NCBI GenBank assembly: GCA_027030295.1 | Contig: JALVFB010000082.1 | Location: forward strand, 1-14,246 | Direction: 5' to 3' | DNA length: 14,246 nt | DNA from: Hyphomicrobiales bacterium | GTDB taxonomy: Bacteria; Pseudomonadota; Alphaproteobacteria; Rhizobiales; Aestuariivirgaceae | In this document: positions 6,843 through 14,246 of the stretch, in pieces | Layout of the letters: each line of letters begins with the position of its first letter | Numbering within the stretch: the stretch's first letter is position 1 | Made by a program: the position numbers and the translations under genes | The notes under the pieces: generated by a model | Databases searched by the model: none | What the model was told of the DNA's origin: nothing | What the model saw: the letters and a program-made list of their open reading frames with translations, nothing else

Positions 6843-8120
6843 TCATTTCTTGTTGCCGCCACGGGAAAGCACCTTGCCGAGCAGGCTTCCCAGATCGAAG
6901 GGAGAGGATTTCTCCTCCGACGGCAGATCGATCTGCCCAATGCGCGCGGCGAGGCGGCGGATGGCCTGCGCGACCGCGCTTTTCGGCGCTTCTTCCAGCA
7001 ACATGCGGCCCTTCAACGCGGCCTCGCCAAAGGCCACTTCATCGAAGGGAATTTCTTCCGTCACCTCCAGGCCCACGGCATCGGCGAACTCGGCCGCCGG
7101 AATCTCCGGGCGCTTGCCCATGCCCACCTGGTTGAGCACCAGCAACGGCGGCTCCTCGCCAGCGCGCAATCCCTTGATCCTTTCCGCCAGAATCTTCGTG
7201 TTGCGCAGCGAGGCCAGCTCCGGCGTGGCGGTGATGACCACCTGGTCGGCCTGGACCATGGCCGCGCGCATCCAGTCGTGCCAGTCGCTGGGCATGTCGA
7301 GAATGGACAGGGGCACGGTTTCGCGCAGGGTCTCCAGCACCATGTCCAGCGCCTGTTCGCGAATGGGGACGACCTTGTCCATGCTGCCGGGGGCGGCCAG
7401 CAGCATCAGGCGCTCGGAGCACTTGTGCAGCAAGCGATCGATGAGAGTGGAATCCATGCGGTCGGACGATTCCAGCGCCTCGATCAACCCCTGCGCCGGA
7501 TGCACGTCGAAATCCAGCCCGGCGGTGCCGAAGGCGAGATCCAGATCCACCACCGCGGTGTTGACATGCCAGTCCTCGGCCAGCGCCCAGGCGACGTTAT
7601 GCGCGATGATGGAAGAGCCGACGCCCCCCTTGGCGCCCATGAACACCACCTCGCGCCCCAGCTTCTCCATCCTGTCGCCGGCGAACAGGCTGGCCAGCGC
7701 CGCCACCACCCGCACAGGTTGCGCCGGCAGCGCGATATAGTCGCTGACCCCTTCCGCCAGCAACTCGCGATACAGCTCGATGTCGTTCAGGTGACCGACC
7801 ACCACCACCTGGGTTTCGGGCATGGTGACCTCGGCAAGCGCCGCCAGCTCCTGAAACAGCCCCGCTCGGTCGGCGGCGCTCTCCACCACCAGCAGCTCCG
7901 GCGTGGGACGCTCCTGATAGACCTGCACGGCCGCCGGAATGCCGCCTTCGGTCATGTCCACATGGGCGCGGGTGAACTGGCGGCTCTGCGCCACCTCGGC
8001 GAACAGCGACGCCGCCTGGGCCGTGCAGGGGAAGAAATGCACGTTGATGACGGGCAGCAGGGGAATGCTCTCGGCAGTCCTCTGTTGTTCCGCACTGGGG
8101 GAATGTTCCACAGCCTTCAT
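6843..8120 (-). CDS. cpaE: CpaE/TadZ, pilus-localising MinD/ParA-like ATPase with degenerate Walker A
   Basis: CpaE/TadZ proteins place the Tad machine at the cell pole. The 425-residue product has an N-terminal response-regulator-like receiver fold (about 20-145; ELLVVES, VVVVGHLNDIELYRELLAEG, GVSDYIALP). A ParA/MinD ATPase domain follows (about 155-390). Its Walker A reads GAKGGVGSSIIAHN: the signature lysine Lys164 is kept, but the usual GK[ST] P-loop lysine is replaced by Ser169, a known feature of many CpaE/TadZ proteins. VVDLDLAFGTAGLDFD and SILDMPSDW match the later MinD-type motifs, with Asp in place. The extreme C-terminus is Ser/Lys-rich with a possible amphipathic helix (FDLGSLLGKVLSRGG), perhaps a membrane anchor. 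GAGGAC at 8129-8134 sets ATG 8120. It lies between cpaD and cpaF. Confidence 0.95.
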   Translation of the reverse strand: MKAVEHSPSAEQQRTAESIPLLPVINVHFFPCTAQAASLFAEVAQSRQFTRAHVDMTEGGIPAAVQVYQERPTPELLVVESAADRAGLFQELAALAEVTMPETQVVVVGHLNDIELYRELLAEGVSDYIALPAQPVRVVAALASLFAGDRMEKLGREVVFMGAKGGVGSSIIAHNVAWALAEDWHVNTAVVDLDLAFGTAGLDFDVHPAQGLIEALESSDRMDSTLIDRLLHKCSERLMLLAAPGSMDKVVPIREQALDMVLETLRETVPLSILDMPSDWHDWMRAAMVQADQVVITATPELASLRNTKILAERIKGLRAGEEPPLLVLNQVGMGKRPEIPAAEFADAVGLEVTEEIPFDEVAFGEAALKGRMLLEEAPKSAVAQAIRRLAARIGQIDLPSEEKSSPFDLGSLLGKVLSRGGNKK

Positions 8121-8142
8121 GGTCCTGTCCTCGCACTGTTCG

Positions 8143-8826
8143 TCAGGAATCGCTCTTCGCCGATTCGGCCACAGGATTGTCTATCCTGATCTTGCGATCA
8201 CCGGGCCATGTGGCCGAGTGGTCTTCCAGCTTGCGATACTTGCCCATGGCGGCGTTGCGGGCGTCGGCGTCCGGCGGACTCATCACCCGCGGACGCTCGA
8301 AATCGCCCGGATTGTCCACCATTGCAGCCAGATTGTGCTGCTGGGAACAGCCCAGGTCGGGATAGACGCGATTGCGGGTGGTTTCGTTGAGCGGCCGCGA
8401 CCAGTCACCGCATTTCTTCGTCACCGCCACCTTGCGGCGCATGGAAAGCACGACGCCATGCACCTTGCCCCTGACATGAACGATGCGGGCGGCCTCGATG
8501 CCGGCGCGGATCAGCTCCTTCGTCACTTCCGCCGCCAGCACCTCGCCCTTCAGCGAACCGGCGGGGCGAATGATCCGGATGGTTTCCGGCAGGGAGACGG
8601 CTTGGGCCGCGAAGCGCCGCACGCGGATGCGCTCCGCCGGCGTGAGGCGGCCCCGGCGCAGCGGAATGCGCAGGCGCGCCTCGCCCGTTTTCACCTCGAT
8701 GGGATAGGTCCGATCCGGATATTCGGGCGTGAACCCGCGCACGCGGCTGTCATAGAAATCATTGGTGCATCCGGCGAGCGCCAACGCCGCCGACACAACA
8801 ACACCAAAACCCAACTTCCTGGTCAT
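8143..8826 (-). CDS. cpaD: CpaD, Tad pilus outer-membrane lipoprotein (secretin partner)
   Basis: CpaD is thought to act as the lipoprotein partner (pilotin-like) of the CpaC secretin at the outer membrane. From ATG 8826 the protein is 227 residues. It starts with a lipoprotein signal, MTRKLGFGVVVSAALALAGC, whose lipobox LAGC puts the lipidated cysteine at residue 20. The CpaD domain follows: YPIEVKTGEARLRIPL, GRLTPAERIRVRRFA, then CGDWSRP and YPDLGCSQQHNLAAMVDNP with two conserved cysteines, then FERPRVMSPPDADARNAAMGKY. The frame is open 42 codons further upstream, but those codons overlap cpaC and lack signal-peptide character. AGGAG eight bases before 8826 supports the chosen start. It is 34 bp after the cpaC stop. 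Confidence 0.94.
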   Translation of the reverse strand: MTRKLGFGVVVSAALALAGCTNDFYDSRVRGFTPEYPDRTYPIEVKTGEARLRIPLRRGRLTPAERIRVRRFAAQAVSLPETIRIIRPAGSLKGEVLAAEVTKELIRAGIEAARIVHVRGKVHGVVLSMRRKVAVTKKCGDWSRPLNETTRNRVYPDLGCSQQHNLAAMVDNPGDFERPRVMSPPDADARNAAMGKYRKLEDHSATWPGDRKIRIDNPVAESAKSDS

Positions 8827-8860
8827 GTCCCACTCTCCTGATGCAATCCGGCGGCCACAC

Positions 8861-10342
8861 TCACTCGACGATGAACCCGACATTGCCGTGATAGGTCCTG
8901 TTTCCGTCTCCGCTGTTCTTGCCGCCGCCATAGACGCGCTGCAGGCGGCCAAGGAAATAGTTCTGATAGTCCGAGGCCAGATTCAGCCTGTCCAGCGGGG
9001 TGGTGAACTTCTTCTCGTTGCGGGGGCTGACGATGTAGGGCGTGGCCAGCACCACCAGCTCGGTCTGATTGGTCTGGAACTCCCGGGAGCGGAACAGGGC
9101 GCCCAGAATGGGCAGGTTCTTCAGCCCCGGCACGCCGTCGATATTCTGCTTGGTCTGCTCGTGAATCATGCCGGCCAGCGCCAGGGTGCCGCCGGAAGGC
9201 AGCTCCACCGTGGTCATGGCCTCGCGCTTTTCGGTGCCGGGCACCGAGAGCCTTTCCGTGAACGCCAGCGAGTAGCGGCTGCTGACTTCGCTGACCTCCA
9301 CCCGCACCTTCAGGGAAATGCGGTTTTCCGACAGCACCAGGGGCGAGAAGCCAAGCATGACGCCAACGGGCTTGAGCTTGTATTTGTAGGTGCCGGTGAG
9401 CGGGTCGTAGCCGGCGAAGATCGGCACCTCGCCACCGGCCATGAAGCGCGCCGATTCACCGGAAACGGCGGTCAGGGTCGGTTCGGCCAGCAGGCGCATC
9501 AGGCCGTCGCGCTCCATGGCCTGGAACAGCCCTTCAATGGTGGTGCTGCCCTTGTTGTAGGCCAGCGAGCCTCCATATTCGCCAAGATTGTTGCCCAGCG
9601 AAAACGGCACCGTGCCACCGAAGATGAAGCTGGTCAGGCCGCCGAAATTGAAGCGCACGTTGGCGAGATTCGTGCGCAGCTGCTTCATGACCTGGCGTTG
9701 CACCTCCGCCAGCTTGACCTTGATGGTCACCTGATCCTTGCCGGTCACGCGCACGGCGTTGATGATCTTCAATTGCAGCTTTTTCGGGTCGGTGTTCGCC
9801 TGGTTACCATCGTTGTTCTGCAGGTTCTTGCCCAGGAAGCCCACGGCCAGCTGCATGGCCTTGTTCACCTGCGCGGGCGTCTTCGCGGTGCCGCCGAGGA
9901 TGATCTGATCGCCCGTGCTTTCCACCGTGATGTGGGTGTCGGGCAGCACTTTCTTGATCATGCGCTGCAGGGGCCTGGGGTCGATGGAAACGATGATGTT
10001 GACCGAGGCCACGGGATTGCCCTGGGCATCCAGCAGAAAGACGTTCGTCTGCCCGACCTTCCTGCCGAACACATACATCGTCTGGCGCGAGCGCAGCACG
10101 ACATCGGCGATCTTGGTGTTGCCAAGCAGGATGTCCTTGATGCCCGCCGGCAGGCGCATCACCGCGGACTTGCCCTGCCCCAGCTTCAGAGTGCGCGTGA
10201 TTTCGGCGTGGGCGCCGGTCACGCCGAAGGGAGCGCCCACGGCCTGCAACATCACCGCGCCCGGCCCCGCCAGAACCATGGCCAGCAGGCTCGCCGCCAG
10301 CACCCGATGATGATTCCTCTTGCCTTTCCGATATGCCTTCAT
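8861..10342 (-). CDS. cpaC: CpaC/RcpA, Tad pilus outer-membrane secretin
   Basis: CpaC forms the gated ring in the outer membrane through which the Flp pilus passes. The 493-residue product has a long signal peptide (basic start MKAYRKGKRNHHR, hydrophobic core, probable cleavage after AHA at residue 46). The N-terminal pilus-associated domain comes next (about 50-125; LPAGIKDILLGNTKIADVVL). A BON-like domain follows (about 130-190; HITVESTGDQIILGGTAKTP). The secretin domain runs from about 210 to 430, with MRLLAEPTLTAVSGE, GGEVPIF, VELPSGGTLALAGMI and the signature VPGLKNLPILGALFRS. A 50-60 residue tail ends GNVGFIVE. ATG 10342 is preferred because GGGAG lies eight bases upstream; a GTG at 10351 sits directly on that site. 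It is the second gene of the operon, 26 bp after cpaB. Confidence 0.97.
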   Translation of the reverse strand: MKAYRKGKRNHHRVLAASLLAMVLAGPGAVMLQAVGAPFGVTGAHAEITRTLKLGQGKSAVMRLPAGIKDILLGNTKIADVVLRSRQTMYVFGRKVGQTNVFLLDAQGNPVASVNIIVSIDPRPLQRMIKKVLPDTHITVESTGDQIILGGTAKTPAQVNKAMQLAVGFLGKNLQNNDGNQANTDPKKLQLKIINAVRVTGKDQVTIKVKLAEVQRQVMKQLRTNLANVRFNFGGLTSFIFGGTVPFSLGNNLGEYGGSLAYNKGSTTIEGLFQAMERDGLMRLLAEPTLTAVSGESARFMAGGEVPIFAGYDPLTGTYKYKLKPVGVMLGFSPLVLSENRISLKVRVEVSEVSSRYSLAFTERLSVPGTEKREAMTTVELPSGGTLALAGMIHEQTKQNIDGVPGLKNLPILGALFRSREFQTNQTELVVLATPYIVSPRNEKKFTTPLDRLNLASDYQNYFLGRLQRVYGGGKNSGDGNRTYHGNVGFIVE

Positions 10343-10368
10343 GATTGCCACTCCCGGGCCGATGTCGT

Positions 10369-11193
10369 TCAGTTCAATGCCGGCGCCAGCCTGCTGTAGC
10401 CGAAGCGGAACAGTTGCACATCGCCCCCCGCCTGCGCAGCGAACTTCGGAGACAGGCGCGGCTTCGCGTCCGCGAGGTTGCCTTCTCCCTCTTCGGCCAG
10501 CGACCGCAGCGCCAGCGTGAGATCGCCCATGTCCTGCACCCGCGCCAGAACCTCGGCCTGTTTGGGCGTCACCTCCAGCGTGGCGGTTTTCATCTCGGGC
10601 ACCGCCGCCTGTTCGCCCTTGTCGGCCGCATACTGCTGGTCGATGGCCAGCACCCGGACATTTTCCAGCACCGTGTCGGTGACCGAAACGGGCTGACGGT
10701 TGCCCTGCGTGATCTTGCGGGTGAGCAGAACGTCCACCCGGTCATTGGGCATGATGAAACCACCTGCGCCCGTCTCCACCATGACCTTCACGGCAATGGC
10801 GCGCATGCCTTTCGGCAGCAGGGCGGCCAGAACGCCGCCCTCGCCGGATTTCGCGATCTTGCCTTCCAGCAGCGGCTCGCCGGCCACCATGGGCCCCTTG
10901 GCGCGCTTGTCGTCAATGGAGGTCAGTGCGTCGGGCTGGTCTTCCTTCGTGATCATGCCACTGATGACCATGGATTTCGGCCACGGCCGCCATTGCAGCT
11001 TGGCGGCGGTCAGGCGTTCACCGGCCTTCACGTCGCGCGCCAGCACCAAGACATCCACCTTCTCTTCCTGCTGCACCACGGTCTGCTGCACCGGCTGCAC
11101 CGGCTCCGGCACCAGGAAGCCACGCGCCAGAAAGGCGATGCCGATGGCCGCCGCGGAAGCCGCACCCAGGGCGATGATCCTGTTCCTGCTCAT
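10369..11193 (-). CDS. cpaB: CpaB/RcpC, periplasmic Tad pilus assembly protein
   Basis: CpaB is a periplasmic or inner-membrane-anchored protein that works with the CpaC secretin. From ATG 11193 it is 274 residues: a short basic start MSRNR, one membrane segment (about 6-27, IIALGAASAAAIGIAFLARG), and a linker rich in Pro, Gln and Val. A SAF domain follows (about 45-110; VLVLARDVKAGERLTAAKLQ), and then the RcpC/CpaB domain with MRAIAVKVMVETGAGGFIMP and NDRVDVLLT. The start is uncertain. An ATG at 11214 adds seven residues (MARREKI) and has no Shine-Dalgarno, while 11193 has only a weak GGGAAAAG. As first gene of the operon it is preceded by a CtrA-like site at 11273-11287, about 80 bp away. 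No pilin or prepilin peptidase gene precedes it, unlike the Caulobacter pilA-cpaA layout. Confidence 0.92.
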   Translation of the reverse strand: MSRNRIIALGAASAAAIGIAFLARGFLVPEPVQPVQQTVVQQEEKVDVLVLARDVKAGERLTAAKLQWRPWPKSMVISGMITKEDQPDALTSIDDKRAKGPMVAGEPLLEGKIAKSGEGGVLAALLPKGMRAIAVKVMVETGAGGFIMPNDRVDVLLTRKITQGNRQPVSVTDTVLENVRVLAIDQQYAADKGEQAAVPEMKTATLEVTPKQAEVLARVQDMGDLTLALRSLAEEGEGNLADAKPRLSPKFAAQAGGDVQLFRFGYSRLAPALN

Positions 11194-11272
11194 GATCTTT
11201 TCCCGTCTTGCCATTTCGCATGAGCGAAATGGGTATGCCCGTTCTTTCGCGCACCACTGTCGCGCAAAACCA

Positions 11273-11287
11273 TCAAAACATGGTTAA
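11273..11287 (-). promoter_or_regulatory. Candidate CtrA-binding site upstream of cpaB
   Basis: Read on the minus strand the sequence is TTAACCATGTTTTGA, that is TTAA-N7-TTGA. It matches seven of the eight fixed bases of the alphaproteobacterial CtrA consensus TTAA-N7-TTAA and contains the 8-mer half-site TTAACCAT described for CtrA in several alphaproteobacteria. It lies about 80 bp upstream of the cpaB start, a suitable place for control of the pilus operon; CtrA regulates pilus genes in Caulobacter. The overlapping AACCAT-N6-ATGGTT at 11269-11286 is a short inverted repeat, so another dimeric regulator is possible. Confidence 0.45.
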
Positions 11288-11337
11288 CGGATGGTGAGAG
11301 CGCAGCCGCCCCCTTGACCGGTTGCCAACCATGAACG

Positions 11338-11373
11338 CAAAAGGCCCCCGCGACGCCATGGTCGCGGGGGCCT
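11338..11373 (-). terminator. Rho-independent terminator downstream of greA
   Basis: Arms AGGCCCCCGCGAC (11342-11354) and GTCGCGGGGGCCT (11361-11373) form a perfect 13-bp stem with a six-base loop. On the minus strand the stem is followed by TTTTGCGTT, a short T-run. This fits an intrinsic terminator for leftward transcription coming from greA, and it lies upstream of the CtrA-like site and of cpaB. On the plus strand no T-run follows, so it is one-directional. Confidence 0.75.
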
Positions 11374-11425
11374 GTCGGTTCGCCGGATGGATGGCGATTA
11401 TACCAAGATGCAAAAAGAACCACCC

Positions 11426-11495
11426 ACCGCCCCGCGCCCCCACTTGGGCCCCCAAATTATGAAAAACAAGGGCTTGGGTGGGGGCGCGGGGCGGT
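11426..11495 (-). terminator. Very GC-rich hairpin just after greA, possible first terminator
   Basis: An 18-bp perfect stem pairs 11426-11443 (ACCGCCCCGCGCCCCCAC) with 11478-11495. It continues inward through four G-T wobbles and four more G-C pairs to a loop of about 18 bases rich in A and T. Read leftward, TTCTTTTTG follows about eight bases beyond the stem (positions 11420-11412). That distance is longer than normal for an intrinsic terminator, so it may be an imperfect terminator, a 3'-end stabiliser for greA mRNA, or an unrelated intergenic repeat. Confidence 0.5.
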
Positions 11496-11525
11496 TTCAG
11501 TGGTCAACCTTTGCGCATATCGGTA

Positions 11526-11999
11526 TTATTTGTATTCCACCTTCACGATCTCGTAGGACTTGCCGCCGCCGGGCGTGTTCACCTCCACGAAGTCGCCCTC
11601 GGACTTGCCGATGAGGGCGCGGGCGATGGGCGAGGAGAGCGAAATGCGCCCGCGGTTCACGTCGGCCTCCAGGTCGCCGACGATCTGATAGGTCACTTCC
11701 TTTTCCGTGTCCTCGTCGATCAGGGTGACCGTGGCGCCGAACTGCACCTTGTCGCCGGAGAGGCTGGAGACGTCGATGACCTCGGCGCGGGAGAGCTTGT
11801 CCTCCAGCTCGGCCACGCGCGCCTCGTTCCATGCCTGCTGCTCCTTGGCGGCGTGATATTCCGCGTTCTCGGACAGATCGCCATGCGCGCGCGCCTCGGC
11901 AATCGCCTTGATGATGCGCTCGCGCTCCACCGTCTTGAGGTGGCGAACCTCTTCCTGCAGGGCCTCGAAGCCCTCCGTCGTCATGGGAATCTTTTCCAT
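11526..11999 (-). CDS. greA: GreA, transcription elongation factor
   Basis: GreA enters the secondary channel of RNA polymerase and stimulates cleavage of the 3' end of backtracked RNA, letting stalled complexes resume. The 157-residue product has the standard length. The N-terminal coiled coil (about 1-75) carries the acidic tip in [18 protein letters not shown], with Asp41 and Glu44 at the positions known to be essential in E. coli GreA. The C-terminal FKBP-like domain (about 80-157) contains [20 protein letters not shown] and ends VKVEYK. ATG 11999 has only a weak ribosome binding site (AGAAGAA). It lies 126 bp downstream of carB on the same strand, an arrangement common in alphaproteobacteria, with a terminator-like hairpin between the two. 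Confidence 0.97.
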   Translation of the reverse strand: MEKIPMTTEGFEALQEEVRHLKTVERERIIKAIAEARAHGDLSENAEYHAAKEQQAWNEARVAELEDKLSRAEVIDVSSLSGDKVQFGATVTLIDEDTEKEVTYQIVGDLEADVNRGRISLSSPIARALIGKSEGDFVEVNTPGGGKSYEIVKVEYK

Positions 12000-12043
12000 G
12001 GCTGGTTCTTCTGTCCTCTCGTATCAGGCTCTCTTTCGGACAA

Positions 12044-12076
12044 CAAAAACGCACCCACCTGCAAGGCCGTGGGGGC
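12044..12076 (-). terminator. Probable weak intrinsic terminator between carB and greA
   Basis: On the minus strand GCCCCCAC (12076-12069) can pair with GTGGGTGC (12058-12051), with one mismatch and a ten-base loop, and GTTTTTGTTG follows directly. A competing eight-base stem CCTGCAAG/CTTGCAGG (12058-12065 with 12076-12083) overlaps it. Both could form, which would make this either a leaky terminator or a switchable one. It would end carB transcription or pass part of it into greA. Confidence 0.45.
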
Positions 12077-12125
12077 TTGCAGGGGCTGTCCCGCAACATT
12101 CTCGGGCGCCGCCGGCGAAATGCTC

Positions 12126-14246
<2,121 letters not shown>

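Larger units (their letters stand above)
11194..11525. other. Intergenic control region between greA and the pilus operon
   Basis: This 332-bp gap has no credible gene. Read leftward from greA it holds a GC-rich hairpin (11426-11495), a short AT-leaning stretch, a terminator hairpin (11338-11373), a CtrA-like site (11273-11287) and the cpaB leader. The layout suggests termination of greA transcription followed by an independent start for cpaB. I could not place convincing -35/-10 boxes. Short open frames that cross this region on the minus strand run through the hairpins and have no ribosome binding site. Confidence 0.7.

Noticed and set aside
6690..8189. A 499-codon open frame on the plus strand opposite cpaE
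   Set aside because: Same reason: composition of a shadow frame, with convincing CpaE motifs on the other strand.
8762..10399. A 545-codon open frame on the plus strand opposite cpaC and cpaD
   Set aside because: It is the antisense shadow of high-GC genes: rich in His, Gln, Arg, Gly and Asp, no recognisable domain, no ribosome binding site, and entirely covered by well-identified genes.
3302..11193. Treating the seven-gene cluster as a new secretion or defence system
   Set aside because: Each gene matches a known Tad/Cpa pilus component in the standard order; no unfamiliar gene is inserted.

Overview
The window looks like a chromosomal segment of a GC-rich alphaproteobacterium. Three things point that way: the Cpa-type (Caulobacter-style) Tad pilus operon cpaBCDEF-tadBC, the carB-greA adjacency that is common in that class, and a CtrA-like TTAA-N7-TTGA site ahead of the pilus operon. 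This is an inference from gene content; there is no rRNA or other taxonomic marker. I see no tRNA, rRNA, CRISPR array, transposase or prophage gene.

Left part, plus strand (1-3288): the lysine-rich C-terminus of an unidentified protein (1-146) is followed by a 388-bp gene-free stretch with palindromic repeats. Next come argJ (arginine biosynthesis), a 181-bp spacer with two long perfect inverted repeats, rph (RNase PH) and rdgB (dITP/XTP pyrophosphatase). rph and rdgB overlap by ATGA and are surely co-transcribed.

Middle part, minus strand (3302-11193): a compact seven-gene operon reads leftward as cpaB-cpaC-cpaD-cpaE-cpaF-tadB-tadC. It encodes the assembly machine of a Tad/Flp (type IVc) pilus: periplasmic CpaB, the outer-membrane secretin CpaC and its pilotin-like lipoprotein CpaD, the localisation ATPase CpaE, the motor ATPase CpaF, and the inner-membrane platform TadB/TadC. 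The pilin, the prepilin peptidase CpaA/TadV, TadD and the minor pseudopilins are not here and must be encoded elsewhere. tadC ends only 13 bp from the end of the convergent rdgB.

Right part, minus strand (11526-14246): greA (transcript-cleavage factor) and, upstream of it, the C-terminal two thirds of carB (carbamoyl-phosphate synthase large subunit), cut by the window edge. A terminator-like hairpin lies between carB and greA. Two strong GC hairpins lie between greA and cpaB, separating housekeeping transcription from the pilus operon.

The gene content is conserved and well known, and I found no convincing undescribed gene system. The items most worth a second look are non-coding: the repeat cluster before argJ, the paired perfect palindromes before rph, and the CtrA-like site plus double hairpin before cpaB.
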